Positions 36,885 to 46,970 are shown, counted from the first letter of the stretch. The stretch is DNA of 48,398 bases from an uncultured Granulosicoccaceae bacterium (GCA_938035125.1 CALHNS010000094.1:1-48398), one strand, 5' to 3'. Notes: generated by a model from the sequence alone, not told the origin. Numbers and translations: made by a program.

Positions 36885-37327
36885 AACCGCCAACTTTCGA
36901 CAGTTAATCTGAATCCTTGAGCGCATACACTCGATAAGTGAGACTTGATTCTGCGCACTGCATCAAAAAGCGTTAAGCAACATCGACTTATCACTGAAAA
37001 CTACAAATCACCAGGCCGACACATGCTCTAAGACTGCGAAAGTAGATGACTTTGAACCATGTATAAAAATATTATCTTCAGACTCAATGTACTTTTTAAA
37101 AATAAAACAAGTGTGTACTTGAGTCATCACAGGCAGTGAGTGGTAAGGGGCACCGACTCTGAGGGGAGTCAGTGCTCCTGATTTACTACTGATTTAGTGG
37201 AATGTTCATCCAATGGCTCGATCATAAAATGCGGTTTCTGAAGGTGTGTTCAACCAAATGCGCGTTCAACCAATAGTTTTTTATGGTGTAGTCCCGGGGC
37301 GCAAGGCAGCAAACCGGGAGTGGCCGA
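36885..37327. other. 443-bp intergenic stretch with two hairpins and no gene
   Basis: No coding frame with family support is present. GACTCAATGTAC (37081-37092) pairs with GTACTTGAGTC (37115-37125) apart from one bulged base. GGGCAC-C-GACTC (about 37148-37160) pairs with GAGTC-A-GTGC-TCC (to 37178). TCCCGG at 37292-37297 and CCGGGA at 37314-37319 form a third, short inverted repeat just beyond the mrcA stop. None is followed by a clear U-run. The stretch may hold the 3' ends of the convergent aminotransferase and mrcA transcripts, or an unannotated structured RNA. Confidence 0.5.
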
Positions 37328-39949
37328 TTAGAACAGTTCCTCTACCGCTTCTTTTTGACTTTGTCGTGTTACCGGTGCAGCTACACTGCCTGAACTATTG
37401 TTTGTGCTGGGAGCACGAGGAGCTGCAACGGTTCTAACAGCTTCGGGCCTATTCTCTGCGTAAAAGTACTCAAGTAATGACTCACCCGATCCACCGGCTG
37501 TGGGTTCACCTGATTTCCAATCAATGCGAATTTGTTCTAAGCCCTGAGGCTCATCTAAGGTTTTCTCTTCTGAATCAGCCAACATAGTTTGCATATATTC
37601 AGTCCACATCGGTAACGCCGCAACTCCACCCGCCTCACCTCGGCCTAATGGATCTAAACCGTCTGATCCAATCCAAGCCGCTGCCACCATGTCGCTACTA
37701 AAGCCTGAAAACCAAGCATCCAACTGATTATTCGTGGTGCCCGTTTTACCGCCTAAATCTGATCGACCCAACGCCTCACCTGCTCGTCTAGCGGTGCCGC
37801 GTCGAACCACATCGCGCATCATGCTGTTCATGATGAAAGCATTTCGCGGCTCAATTATTAATGGTGCGTTTACCACATCAAGCTGGGTAACCGCATCCCG
37901 CGGGTCGAAGTCTGGATTGATTTCTCCTGTTTCAGGATCGATGCCTGCAAGCACGGCCGACTCATCTTCATCACCTGCTGCCTTACCCGTAGTTTCAATT
38001 TGCATCTCACTAAGTAATGGGCTGACATCTAAGGGGTCACAGTCATCGCACATAACCACTTTAGGGGCTGTGTATATAACGTTGCCACGCGGATCTTCAA
38101 TGCGCTCAATAAAGTGCGGTTGAACTTTATAACCTCCATTGGCAAACACCCCAAAGGCTGCCGCCAACTCCATCGGTGTTACGCTGGCACTGCCTAAAGA
38201 CAATGACAAGTCGGGCGGCATGTACTTCTCTTCGAAACCAAAACGCTTAGCGTAATCAATGGCGTAAGGCACCGTTATTTCTCGCAGCACACGAATAGAC
38301 ACCAAATTACGACTTTTCACCAACGCCTCGCGCAGGCGTGTTGGCCCAAAGAATCGGCCACTGTAATTTTGAGGCCGCCACTCATCTTCTAAGGCATCGT
38401 CTTGGAAGACCACAGGCGCATCGTTATAAACGGTAGCTGCGGTATCGCCATACTCTAAAGCGGCGGAGTAGATGAACGGTTTGAATGTAGAGCCTGGCTG
38501 TCTTCTGGCTTGCGTTACGCGGTTAAATTTACTGCGGTAATAATCGAACCCGCCCACAAGCGCTTGAATTTGACCACTGGTGGGAGACACGGAAACAAAA
38601 GCACCTTCCACCGAAGGCTCTTGGACAAATCGTGCACCACCACCTGCCAGGTTTTGGATATGCACCACATCACCTAATGCAAAAACTTGATCGACAGACG
38701 TAATCTCATCGCCTAAGTCATCAATAGCGATGCGCTCTCGTGCCCACTCAACATCTTCTAAAGTAAAGCCGTGCTCGGTTCCTTCCTTCGTAACGACAAT
38801 GGCTTGCTCAGGGTTTACATCAACCACGGCTGCTGGAACCATGTCACCGTACTCTGGGTAGGTATCTAACTGTTCAAAGAGTTTATCAGCGTCGGTTAAG
38901 AGCTCGGCATCTAGTGTGTCGATAGGGCCTTTATACCCGTGACGAGACTCATAGTTATATAACGCGTTTCTAAGCGCTAAGTTGGCCGCTTGTTGCGCTT
39001 TAGAATCGATGCTGGTGAACACCCGATACCCGGCATTTGCCCAAGTATCACCGAACAGTTGTTTAATGCGAGCCCGCGCCATCTCTCCTACATAGTTTGC
39101 TTCCACATCAGGGCGAACCACATATTGGCTAGCCGATACCGGCTCTGCCTTAGCTGCGGCGTATTCAGATGCGCTGATCATGTCCAAAGCGTACATTCGG
39201 CCCAGCACATAATCACGGCGAATAATGGCCCGTTCAGGGTTAACAATGGGGTTAAAAGTTGATGGTGCTTTTGGTAATCCAGCCAACATGGTGGCTTGCG
39301 CTAAGGTTAAATCGCCAATGTCTTTGTTGTAGTAAACCCTGGCTGCTGCTGCGAAACCATACGATCTTTGACCTAAATAAATCTTGTTGATGTACAGCTC
39401 TAGAATTTGGTCTTTAGCTAGCTCGCGCTCAATTTTAAGTGCGAGAAAAATTTCAGTGATTTTTCGTGCGTAGGTTTTATCGCGGTTTAGGAAGAAATTT
39501 CTAGCCACCTGCATGGTGATGGTACTGCCACCAGGCCCTTTCTTACCGGTTTTAATCAGGTGCAAGCCGGCACGAGCCAAACCCTGCCAAGCCACCCCAG
39601 GGTGGGAATAAAAGTGCTGATCTTCCGATGCAATGATGGCGTTGGACAAAATCTCAGGCACTTCAGAAATAAACACCGGTTCTCGGCGCTTTTCACCGTA
39701 TTCAGCCACCAGCTGGCCATCACTGGTCATCACGCGCATGGGCATTTGTAACTGAACCTCGGCCAAACGGCCTACATCCGGCAAGGTTGGCTGAATCTTT
39801 GAGTACAAATAAAACACGCCAATCGCTGCAATTATTACGCAGCAAATGCCAGTTATGGCAAGCCATTTGAATGCAATACGCCACCAGCTGGGACTTTTGC
39901 GGTTGCTACGGCGACGTCTGCGGTTTCGGCGGGATGAAGATTGAGGCAT
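37328..39949 (-). CDS. mrcA: Bifunctional penicillin-binding protein 1A
   Basis: PBP1A polymerises and cross-links peptidoglycan. The 873-residue protein has a very basic cytoplasmic tail (residues 7-18), a membrane anchor (about 26-48) and a GT51 transglycosylase domain with catalytic Glu109 (ASEDQHFYSHPG) plus GGSTITMQVARN and KITEIFLALKIE. An OB-like insert precedes the transpeptidase domain, with nucleophile Ser487 (SxxK: STFK), the SRN motif (VKSRNLVS) and KTGTTN (Lys735). The C-terminal tail is Ser/Pro/Ala-rich. It is divergent from pilM, the standard arrangement in Pseudomonas and relatives. Confidence 0.97.
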   Translation of the reverse strand: MPQSSSRRNRRRRRSNRKSPSWWRIAFKWLAITGICCVIIAAIGVFYLYSKIQPTLPDVGRLAEVQLQMPMRVMTSDGQLVAEYGEKRREPVFISEVPEILSNAIIASEDQHFYSHPGVAWQGLARAGLHLIKTGKKGPGGSTITMQVARNFFLNRDKTYARKITEIFLALKIERELAKDQILELYINKIYLGQRSYGFAAAARVYYNKDIGDLTLAQATMLAGLPKAPSTFNPIVNPERAIIRRDYVLGRMYALDMISASEYAAAKAEPVSASQYVVRPDVEANYVGEMARARIKQLFGDTWANAGYRVFTSIDSKAQQAANLALRNALYNYESRHGYKGPIDTLDAELLTDADKLFEQLDTYPEYGDMVPAAVVDVNPEQAIVVTKEGTEHGFTLEDVEWARERIAIDDLGDEITSVDQVFALGDVVHIQNLAGGGARFVQEPSVEGAFVSVSPTSGQIQALVGGFDYYRSKFNRVTQARRQPGSTFKPFIYSAALEYGDTAATVYNDAPVVFQDDALEDEWRPQNYSGRFFGPTRLREALVKSRNLVSIRVLREITVPYAIDYAKRFGFEEKYMPPDLSLSLGSASVTPMELAAAFGVFANGGYKVQPHFIERIEDPRGNVIYTAPKVVMCDDCDPLDVSPLLSEMQIETTGKAAGDEDESAVLAGIDPETGEINPDFDPRDAVTQLDVVNAPLIIEPRNAFIMNSMMRDVVRRGTARRAGEALGRSDLGGKTGTTNNQLDAWFSGFSSDMVAAAWIGSDGLDPLGRGEAGGVAALPMWTEYMQTMLADSEEKTLDEPQGLEQIRIDWKSGEPTAGGSGESLLEYFYAENRPEAVRTVAAPRAPSTNNSSGSVAAPVTRQSQKEAVEELF

Positions 39950-39979
39950 GAGGTGCCATGAAATCGTTGATTTGTACGG

Positions 39980-39988
39980 ATTATATCA
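39980..39988 (-). promoter_or_regulatory. Extended -10 promoter of mrcA
   Basis: On the minus strand TGATATAAT is a full match to the extended -10 element (TGnTATAAT). It is 31 bp from the mrcA ATG. The region 17 bases upstream (near 40003-40008) has no good -35, which is usual for extended -10 promoters. Confidence 0.65.
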
Positions 39989-40196
39989 ACTGACACCACG
40001 CTTAAAGCGGATGTTTGTCAGGGTTTCAAATTCGACACAAATCGTCAATTTAGTGCCACCTAGTGCCAATCGACGCGGAACACTCAAGGCCCTACTAGTC
40101 GGCCAACGGAGGATTGCAGTTCAAACTGATGAGTAAGTGTGATTCATTTCACGGTCAAAACGAAAGCTTTCTCGCAGCTTGGGCGCTAAACATGAC

Positions 40197-41255
40197 ATGG
40201 CACTCAAATCTAAAAAACAGGCCCTAATCGGCTTAGACATTACCGCAACCTCGGTTAAGTTGCTCGAACTGAAGTTAACAGGCAAGAAGCCAAAGATTGT
40301 TAGCTACACCGTAGAGCCCTTGCCAGCGAACGCGGTTAACGAAAAAAATCTGCAGGACGTGGAGGCGGTCGGAGACGCAATTCGACGCGCCGTGAAACGT
40401 TCTGGCACCCGCAACAAAGCATGCGCGGTGGCTGTGCCAAGCGCCATGGTTATCACCAAAGTTATCCAAATGCCGGATGGCTTGAAAGATTACGAAATGG
40501 ATGCGCAAATCCAGCTCGAAGCGGATCAATACATTCCTTACGCGCTGGAAGAGGTCAATCTCGACTTTCACGTAATTGGCCCCTCACCTAACGCCAACGG
40601 TTATGTTGATGTGCTTCTTGCTGCATCGCGCAGCGAGAATGTTGAAGACAGAACAGCGGCTGCAGAAATTGGCGGCTTGAACGTCAAAATTGTGGACGTT
40701 GAACCCTATACCGTCGAAAGCGCCTTTGAACTGATCAAGCATCAAGTTCAAAACGAAGGTGAAGAAAAAACGGTAGCGATTCTCGATGTGGGTGCAAGCA
40801 TGACTAGCCTGTCCATCCTTCGAGATCAAAAACTAATTTACACCCGTGAACAACCCTTTGGCGGTAAGCAGCTAACCGAAGAAATCATGCGTCGCTATGG
40901 TTTGTCGTATGAAGATGCTGGCCGTGTAAAACGCGTGGGTGGACTACCCGATAACTACGAACCTGAAGTTCTAGAACCCTTTAGAGATTTGATGGTGCAG
41001 CAAGCTAACCGCTTCTTGCAGTTTTTCTTCTCTGCAGACAAAAACGATTACGTTGATCAAATCGTTCTAGCGGGTGGTTGTACAGGAATACCAGGTATCG
41101 CCGAACTGATCGAACAACGTATCGGCACCCCTACCGTCATAGCTGATCCCTTTGCCAACATGTCAATCAGCTCTGATATTCCAACACAGCGACTTCAGGA
41201 CGACAGCCCAGCGATGATGATTGCCTGCGGCCTGGCTTTGCGAGGAGCCGATTAA
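40197..41255 (+). CDS. pilM: Type IV pilus assembly protein PilM
   Basis: PilM is the actin-like cytoplasmic protein of the pilus alignment subcomplex and binds the N-terminus of PilN. The 352-residue protein has ASKHA motifs IGLDITATSVKLLEL, AILDVGASMTSLSIL and IVLAGGCTGIPGIAELI. The characteristic segment VIQMPDGLKDYEMDAQIQLEADQYIPYALEEVNLDF is present. The ATG at 40197 gives the usual family length; the frame is open to a TTG at 40179. It starts the pilMNOPQ operon. Its stop shares one base with the pilN start (TAATG). Confidence 0.96.
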   Translation: MALKSKKQALIGLDITATSVKLLELKLTGKKPKIVSYTVEPLPANAVNEKNLQDVEAVGDAIRRAVKRSGTRNKACAVAVPSAMVITKVIQMPDGLKDYEMDAQIQLEADQYIPYALEEVNLDFHVIGPSPNANGYVDVLLAASRSENVEDRTAAAEIGGLNVKIVDVEPYTVESAFELIKHQVQNEGEEKTVAILDVGASMTSLSILRDQKLIYTREQPFGGKQLTEEIMRRYGLSYEDAGRVKRVGGLPDNYEPEVLEPFRDLMVQQANRFLQFFFSADKNDYVDQIVLAGGCTGIPGIAELIEQRIGTPTVIADPFANMSISSDIPTQRLQDDSPAMMIACGLALRGAD

Positions 41256-41830
41256 TGAGCACTAAGATAAATCTCCTTCCTTGGCGCGAAGAGCACCGGA
41301 AAACAAAGAACAGCGAGTACTTTGTACTTCTGGGTCTGTGTGCAGCTTTAGCAGGAATGATCGGGTTCGCAGGCTTTAAGTACGCCGAAGATAAAGTCAA
41401 CTATCAAGACAGTCGTAACCAACGATTAAACGATGAGATTGCTTTACTGCAGGAAGAGCTGGAAGAAATCAAAGAACTTGAAGAGACTAAAAACAATTTA
41501 TTAGCTCGAATGGAAATCATTCAACAGCTTCAGGGCCAACGTCCACAGATTGTTCATACGTTTCATGAAGTGGCCACACGTATTCCAGATGGCGTGTTCT
41601 TGCAAGCTCTTGAGCAGTCAGGAAACGAGCAGATGGTTGTAGAAGGCCGCGCTGAATCTAACGCCAGAGTTTCTGCATTAATGCGAACACTGGATCGAAG
41701 TGACTACTTCAAAGAACCAAAGTTAGAAGTTATTGAAGCCAACAGTAACGATGGCATCAGTACTTTCCGCCTGGTGATGAAGCAAACAACACCAAACGCG
41801 CAGGAGGAGTCTGAAGATGGCATTAACTAA
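41255..41830 (+). CDS. pilN: Type IV pilus assembly protein PilN
   Basis: PilN is a bitopic inner-membrane protein that joins PilM in the cytoplasm to PilO in the periplasm. The 191-residue protein opens with the PilM-binding motif INLLPWREEHRK, has one membrane helix (YFVLLGLCAALAGMIGFAGF), a coiled coil (about 55-90, rich in Glu/Leu) and the ferredoxin-like periplasmic domain (GVFLQALEQSG, VVEGRAESNARVSALMRTLDRS). It overlaps pilO by 14 bp. Confidence 0.96.
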   Translation: MSTKINLLPWREEHRKTKNSEYFVLLGLCAALAGMIGFAGFKYAEDKVNYQDSRNQRLNDEIALLQEELEEIKELEETKNNLLARMEIIQQLQGQRPQIVHTFHEVATRIPDGVFLQALEQSGNEQMVVEGRAESNARVSALMRTLDRSDYFKEPKLEVIEANSNDGISTFRLVMKQTTPNAQEESEDGIN

Positions 41831-42464
41831 CGCTATTGATGAATTCAAAAACATTAATTTTGAAGAAGATATTGTAAAGCGTATCGGTACGGCACCAATA
41901 CTTGCTCGACTTCTCGTTATTGTTATTGCCGCCGCTGTGATCATCGGCTTAATTTGGCACTTTCTCATCACCCCACAGTTCAATGAACTGAAAATGGTGG
42001 AACGAAATGAGATCGAGCTTCGAGCGAAGTTTGATAGAGAATCTTCCAAAGCTGCAAATCGCACCGCTTATGTTGAACAGCTTGAAGAGATGAAGAAAAC
42101 GTTTAACGTCATGCTTCGTCAACTTCCCAACCAAACGGACATTGAAAGCTTACTAGTTGACTTATCTCAAACTAGCGTAGCCAGTGGCCTTGAGGTTCAA
42201 TTTTTCAAACCTGAAAGTGAAATTCCCAGAGAGTTTTACGCAGAGTACCCGATCAAAATCAGTGTAACGGGTCAGTACCACCAATTCGGACAATTCGTAA
42301 GTGGCCTGGCAGCCCTGCCTCGAATTGTTACTTTGTCAAATATTGACATTGAAGATTTGTCTGAGAGCGCTCGAAATAACAACGGCGGCGACGACAGCAA
42401 CTCAAATAAGAAACTAAAAATGGATCTTACTGCAACCACTTACCGCTACCTGGAAGAGGAATAA
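41817..42464 (+). CDS. pilO: Type IV pilus assembly protein PilO
   Basis: PilO dimerises with PilN and links to PilP. The 215-residue protein has a short cytoplasmic N-terminus, one membrane helix (LLVIVIAAAVIIGLIWHFLI), a coiled coil (about 60-95), then the periplasmic domain: LRQLPNQTDIESLLVDLSQTSVASGLEVQFFKPE and ISVTGQYHQFGQFVSGLAALPRIVTLSNIDI. The start lies in the end of pilN and is preceded by AGGAGG within that gene. Confidence 0.96.
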   Translation: MALTNAIDEFKNINFEEDIVKRIGTAPILARLLVIVIAAAVIIGLIWHFLITPQFNELKMVERNEIELRAKFDRESSKAANRTAYVEQLEEMKKTFNVMLRQLPNQTDIESLLVDLSQTSVASGLEVQFFKPESEIPREFYAEYPIKISVTGQYHQFGQFVSGLAALPRIVTLSNIDIEDLSESARNNNGGDDSNSNKKLKMDLTATTYRYLEEE

Positions 42465-42468
42465 CAAC

Positions 42469-42996
42469 ATGGCTCGTTTATCAGTGTTGCCAATGCTCGG
42501 CCTAGCTTCAGTGCTAAGTGCCTGCGGAGGAGACATGAGTGATCTTGAGCAGTTCATCGATTCAACCAAGAACAAACATCATGGTTCGGTTGAGCAACTG
42601 CCTGAGTTCCCTCCTTATGAAACATTCGAATACACCTACGCAAATATTCGAGACCCGTTCAGACCGCAAACTGACATCGGTACAGGAGCGATTGCTCAAA
42701 CAACGTCGTCAGGTCCACGACCTGAAGCGCAGCGTTTGAAAGAACCATTGGAAAGTTACCCCGTTGATTCTTTGAAGATGGTCGGTTTATTGCAGCAAAA
42801 ATCACAAATTTGGGGCTTAGTTAAAGACCCCGACGGCATGATTCACAGAGTACAACCGGGAAATTTCGCCGGTCAGAACCACGGCAAGATTGTTGCGGTA
42901 TCCGAAACACGAATAGACATTGTTGAGCTCGTTCCTGACGGACTGAGTGGCTGGGTCAACCGCGATGCTGTACTCGCGATGGCTGAAGAGAATTGA
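42469..42996 (+). CDS. pilP: Type IV pilus lipoprotein PilP
   Basis: PilP is the inner-membrane lipoprotein that bridges PilNO to the secretin PilQ. The 175-residue precursor has a lipoprotein signal with lipobox LSAC (Cys19). A disordered segment with YANIRDPFRP, the PilO-binding type motif, follows, then a beta-domain (VDSLKMVGLLQQKSQIWGLVKDPDGMIHRVQPGNFAGQNHGKI). It starts 4 bp after pilO and is closely followed by pilQ. Confidence 0.95.
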   Translation: MARLSVLPMLGLASVLSACGGDMSDLEQFIDSTKNKHHGSVEQLPEFPPYETFEYTYANIRDPFRPQTDIGTGAIAQTTSSGPRPEAQRLKEPLESYPVDSLKMVGLLQQKSQIWGLVKDPDGMIHRVQPGNFAGQNHGKIVAVSETRIDIVELVPDGLSGWVNRDAVLAMAEEN

Positions 42997-43013
42997 TTGG
43001 AGACATGATAAAA

Positions 43014-45194
43014 ATGACCGTTAGCGAAACTACGCAACGACTCAGCCAGGCTGCGAAACTAAGTCGCAAGACCTTGCTAAGAGTTGCACAATTAGCCACC
43101 TTTGCCGGAATGGCCTTAGCAGCACAAGCTGCTTCTGCTGCGAACGCTTTGGTTGACATTAGCCACGTAACTTTGCCTGGTAACAAGCAACAACTGGCAC
43201 TCACCATGAGCGGGCAAGCACCGGAGCCTAAAGCGTTCACGATTGATAATCCTGCTCGAATCGCTTTAGACTTACCAAATACCAGCAACGCCTTAGACCA
43301 ACGCAACATCCGCGTGAACGCAGGCCTGTTGCAAAACATCACAACGGTTGAAGCCGGTGGTCGCACACGAGTGGTTATTAACTTAGCCAACATGGTGCCC
43401 TACACAACTGCGGTACAAGGCAATCAATTACTGGTTACTTTAGACAGCCCAAGTGATTTCTCAGCACAACCCACTAGCATTCTTGCTGCAGCCACACCGG
43501 CCCCCAGCGCGCTTGTGACAGCTGATGGTTTATCAGGCTCTGATCGTTCTATTAAGAACATTGATTTCCGCCGAGGCCCACTGGGTGAAGGTCGAATCAT
43601 TTTCGAACTGTCAAACCCAGGCATCGTTACTGACATGCGTGAAGAAGGTGGACGCGTTATTGTTGAATTCCCTGACACGGGTATTTCTTCAGAATTGCAA
43701 CGTCGTCTTGATGTTATGGACTTCGGCACACCTGTACAGTTCATTGACACGCTATCAAACAACCGCGGCACACGAATCATTATCCAACCTGCCACGCAAG
43801 AGTTTGAGCAACTGGCTTATCAAACGGATACGTTATTCACCGTTGAATTAAAGCCTATGTCTCGTGAAGAAATCGAATTGAACCGTAAATCTAAGTTTGG
43901 TTATACCGGTGAAAAGCTATCGTTAAACTTCCAAGATATTGAAGTTCGATCTGTTCTTCAATTACTGGCAGATTTCACTGACTTAAACATTGTGGTTAGT
44001 GATACGGTTCAAGGCAAGTTAACGCTTCGCTTAAAGAACACGCCATGGGATCAAGCCCTTGACATTATCCTACAAACCAAAGCATTGGATAAGCGTGAAG
44101 CTGGCGACGTTATCATGGTGGCACCAGCCGAAGAAATCGCAACTCGTGAACGTATCGAGTTAGAAGCCTTACAACAGAAGATTGAATTAGCCCCCATTCG
44201 CACAGAGTACTTCCAAGCGAATTACGCTAAAGCCTCTGAACTTGCCACATTAATGGCTACACAAGAAGGTGGCGGCTTACTCTCTGAGCGAGGCAGCGTA
44301 ACAGTAGACGATCGTACTAACACTTTGTTGATTAGCGATACCGCTGACAAACTGGCTGACATCCGTTCATTAGTGCACCGTTTGGACATCCCTATTCGCC
44401 AAGTTCTTATCGAATCACGCATCGTGATTGCAACCGATGACTTCAACCGCGACATTGGTGTTCGTTGGGGTATTAACCGAAATACAGCTAACCCTGGTGG
44501 CTTAGCCGATCCAGATGGCGGGTTCGCACTATCGGGCAGCTCTAACGGCTTAACCAACCTGATCAACGGCGAAGAGCTAAGCGATCCAGGTCGATTCAAT
44601 GTAAACCTAGGTGCTAACAACGCATTCGGTTCTCTAGGTGTTGCACTGGCTAAACTCCCCTTTGGGACTTTACTAGAACTTGAACTGTCAGCGATGCAAG
44701 CAGAAGGCACGGGTGAAGTAATTTCAAGCCCGCGTATTATTACGGCGAACCAACGTGAAGCGTACATCGAACAAGGTGTGGAAATTCCTTACCTAGAGTC
44801 TTCTTCAGGTGGCGGTGCTACGGTATCTTTCCGAAAGGCGGTACTGGGTTTGAAGGTAACCCCTCAAATCACACCGGATGATCGCATCATTATGGATCTG
44901 ACCATCAATAAAGATTCTGTCGGTGAGATATTCGGCGCAGGCCAATTGCAAGTGCCCAGTATTGACACTCGCGAGTTGGTGACCCAAGTCTTAGTGGACA
45001 ATGGTGAGACGGTTGTTCTAGGTGGTGTTTACGAACAAACCAAGATCAACGAGACCGACTCAGTACCGTTCTTTGGCAGCTTGCCTTTGATCGGCAACTT
45101 GTTCAAACATAAGATTATTGATGACGACAAAACTGAGCTACTGGTTTTCGTTACACCTAAAATCGTTAAGGAAAGCGCTAGCTTGACTTACTAA
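43014..45194 (+). CDS. pilQ: Type IV pilus secretin PilQ
   Basis: PilQ forms the outer-membrane channel for the pilus. The product of about 726 residues has a signal peptide with a long n-region (core LATFAGMALAAQAASA). Two AMIN domains bind peptidoglycan (DISHVTLPGNKQQLALTMS near 47 onward, and NIDFRRGPLGEGRIIFELS near 180). The STN/N1 domains follow (LNFQDIEVRSVLQLLADFTDLNIVVSD, FQANYAKASELATLM), then the secretin domain (QVLIESRIVIATDDFNRDIGVRWG, GEVISSPRIITANQREAYIEQG, VDNGETVVLGGVYE, VPFFGSLPLIGNLFK). The ATG at 43014 lies eleven bases after GGAG; an in-frame ATG at 43005 is only two bases from it. A strong terminator follows the operon. Confidence 0.95.
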   Translation: MTVSETTQRLSQAAKLSRKTLLRVAQLATFAGMALAAQAASAANALVDISHVTLPGNKQQLALTMSGQAPEPKAFTIDNPARIALDLPNTSNALDQRNIRVNAGLLQNITTVEAGGRTRVVINLANMVPYTTAVQGNQLLVTLDSPSDFSAQPTSILAAATPAPSALVTADGLSGSDRSIKNIDFRRGPLGEGRIIFELSNPGIVTDMREEGGRVIVEFPDTGISSELQRRLDVMDFGTPVQFIDTLSNNRGTRIIIQPATQEFEQLAYQTDTLFTVELKPMSREEIELNRKSKFGYTGEKLSLNFQDIEVRSVLQLLADFTDLNIVVSDTVQGKLTLRLKNTPWDQALDIILQTKALDKREAGDVIMVAPAEEIATRERIELEALQQKIELAPIRTEYFQANYAKASELATLMATQEGGGLLSERGSVTVDDRTNTLLISDTADKLADIRSLVHRLDIPIRQVLIESRIVIATDDFNRDIGVRWGINRNTANPGGLADPDGGFALSGSSNGLTNLINGEELSDPGRFNVNLGANNAFGSLGVALAKLPFGTLLELELSAMQAEGTGEVISSPRIITANQREAYIEQGVEIPYLESSSGGGATVSFRKAVLGLKVTPQITPDDRIIMDLTINKDSVGEIFGAGQLQVPSIDTRELVTQVLVDNGETVVLGGVYEQTKINETDSVPFFGSLPLIGNLFKHKIIDDDKTELLVFVTPKIVKESASLTY

Positions 45195-45224
45195 CACAAG
45201 GACCTGCAAAGGGCTTGTGAAGAA

Positions 45225-45257
45225 AAAAGGGCTCTGCCATCTTGGCAGAGCCCTTTT
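45225..45257. terminator. Intrinsic terminator after pilQ
   Basis: AAAAGGGCTCTGCCA and TGGCAGAGCCCTTTT form a perfect 15-bp stem with a three-base loop TCT. It ends the pil operon 30 bp after pilQ and only about 33 bp before the aroK start, so aroK needs its own promoter or read-through. Confidence 0.92.
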
Positions 45258-45289
45258 ACGTTTTACACCAAGGCGCTATAGTTAACCCC

Positions 45290-45820
45290 ATGGTCAATTT
45301 GATATTAATCGGACCGATGGGAGCGGGTAAAACTTCGGTTGGAAGAGCCTTGGCCAATCGGCTGGAACTCCCCTTCTTCGACAGCGATCGAGAAATCGAA
45401 GAACGCTGCGGCGTGGATATCCCCACTATTTTCGAATTCGAAGGTGAAGACGGCTTTCGAGAACGAGAAACCCGCGTTATTGATGAGCTCACCCAAGAAA
45501 CAGGCATCGTACTCGCCACCGGTGGCGGTGCTGTCATTCGCGAAGAGAACCGACAATACCTTGCAGAACGCGGCCATGTGATATTGCTGTCGGTGGAACT
45601 AAAAGAGCAGATCCGGCGAGTGAGCCGCGATGCGAAACGCCCTCTTCTAGCCGATACTGACCCAGAAGCTCGTTTGCAGCAATTGTGGGAAGCTAGGGGG
45701 CCTTTGTATAAATCGGTTGCAGATGTTGAAATATCAACCGATTCTCGGCGATTGTTTCATGTGGTGAACCGAATTTTGAAACACCTTCAAACTCATCAGA
45801 TTATTTCGTCTGACTCTTAA
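45290..45820 (+). CDS. aroK: Shikimate kinase
   Basis: AroK phosphorylates shikimate at the 3-position, step five of the shikimate pathway. The 176-residue protein has P-loop GPMGAGKTSVG, the shikimate-binding FFDSDREIE and ATGGGAVIRE, and the lid region RVSRDAKRPLL. The ATG at 45290 fits the family start; a TTG further upstream lies within the terminator hairpin. TATAGT at 45277-45282 with a poor -35 (TTTTAC, 17-bp spacing) would give an almost leaderless transcript, an uncertain reading. Confidence 0.95.
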   Translation: MVNLILIGPMGAGKTSVGRALANRLELPFFDSDREIEERCGVDIPTIFEFEGEDGFRERETRVIDELTQETGIVLATGGGAVIREENRQYLAERGHVILLSVELKEQIRRVSRDAKRPLLADTDPEARLQQLWEARGPLYKSVADVEISTDSRRLFHVVNRILKHLQTHQIISSDS

Positions 45821-45832
45821 CAGACCCACCCT

Positions 45833-46906
45833 ATGCACACCTTAACTATTGACTTGGGCGATCGTAGCTACCCTATTCTTATCGGGCGCGATTTACTCAC
45901 CGAGCAGCATTTGCTGCCAAACGTAACCCACCAAATCATGGTGGTAACAAACGAGACTATTGCCCCAAACTATTTAGATCAAACCTTAAGCGCGTTAAGC
46001 GCTAAAGACGCTCAACACGTGATTTTGCCCGATGGCGAACAATACAAATCAACCCAAACCCTAGACACCATTTACGAAGCCTTACTCACTCATCGTTTCG
46101 ACCGTGGTTGCACCCTTTTAGCCTTGGGCGGCGGTGTGATTGGCGATATGACTGGGTACGCGGCAGCCAGTTACCAACGTGGCGTCAATTTTGTTCAGGT
46201 ACCCACCACGTTACTGGCGCAAGTCGATTCCTCGGTTGGCGGGAAAACGGCGGTTAATCACCCACTGGGCAAAAATATGATTGGCGCTTTCCATCAACCG
46301 AAGGCTGTGCTGGCTGACATGAGCGTGCTTGAAAGCCTCAGTGATCGTGAATTCAAAGCAGGCTTAGCCGAAGTAATTAAATACGGCTTTATATTAGATG
46401 CCGATTTTTTTGAATGGCTGGAAAATAATATCGACGCTTTATTGTCGCGTGACAGCGATGCCATTGCTTGGGCGGTTCGGCGTTCTTGCGAAATAAAAGC
46501 GCAAATTGTGGAAGCCGATGAGCACGAGCACGGACAACGCGCGTTGTTAAATTTTGGTCATACCTTTGGCCACGCCATTGAGGCTGCGATGGGATACGGC
46601 AATTGGTTGCATGGTGAAGCCATCAGCGCTGGCATGGTGATGGCGCTGGATATGTCGGCCAGAACTGGGCGCATGGGCGGTAATACCGTGCAACGAGGCA
46701 CACATTTGCTTGAACGAGCAGGCCTCCCCATCGCCCCTCCCCAGGAGATGAATCCTGAGCAAATGCACGGCTACATGGCGCGCGATAAAAAGGTGGCGGC
46801 TGGACAACTGAAACTCATTTTGGCTAACGCCATAGGCGAGACAGAAGTTTGTTCAGATTTTAGCGAATCGGATCTTTTTTCAACACTTTCAGCGTTCCTT
46901 GACTAG
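45833..46906 (+). CDS. aroB: 3-dehydroquinate synthase
   Basis: AroB converts DAHP to 3-dehydroquinate, step two of the shikimate pathway, using NAD and a divalent metal. The 357-residue protein has [19 protein letters not shown], the NAD-binding [21 protein letters not shown] and [29 protein letters not shown]. The metal/active site [26 protein letters not shown] is also present. It follows aroK by 12 bp in the conserved aroK-aroB-damX order. Confidence 0.97.
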   Translation: MHTLTIDLGDRSYPILIGRDLLTEQHLLPNVTHQIMVVTNETIAPNYLDQTLSALSAKDAQHVILPDGEQYKSTQTLDTIYEALLTHRFDRGCTLLALGGGVIGDMTGYAAASYQRGVNFVQVPTTLLAQVDSSVGGKTAVNHPLGKNMIGAFHQPKAVLADMSVLESLSDREFKAGLAEVIKYGFILDADFFEWLENNIDALLSRDSDAIAWAVRRSCEIKAQIVEADEHEHGQRALLNFGHTFGHAIEAAMGYGNWLHGEAISAGMVMALDMSARTGRMGGNTVQRGTHLLERAGLPIAPPQEMNPEQMHGYMARDKKVAAGQLKLILANAIGETEVCSDFSESDLFSTLSAFLD

Positions 46907-46970
46907 CCAAGTAGCCCATCCTGCAATGGTGTAAAATCAGCGCACTAATAGCACTGCGGCATATGCGCTA

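Noticed and set aside
37292-37319. Terminator of mrcA from TCCCGG/CCGGGA
   Set aside because: The stem has only six pairs with a long loop and no U-run on the minus strand, so it is noted only as an inverted repeat.
46899-46937. Possible damX promoter (TTGACT and TAAAAT)
   Set aside because: The spacing of 27 bases is too long for a sigma-70 promoter.
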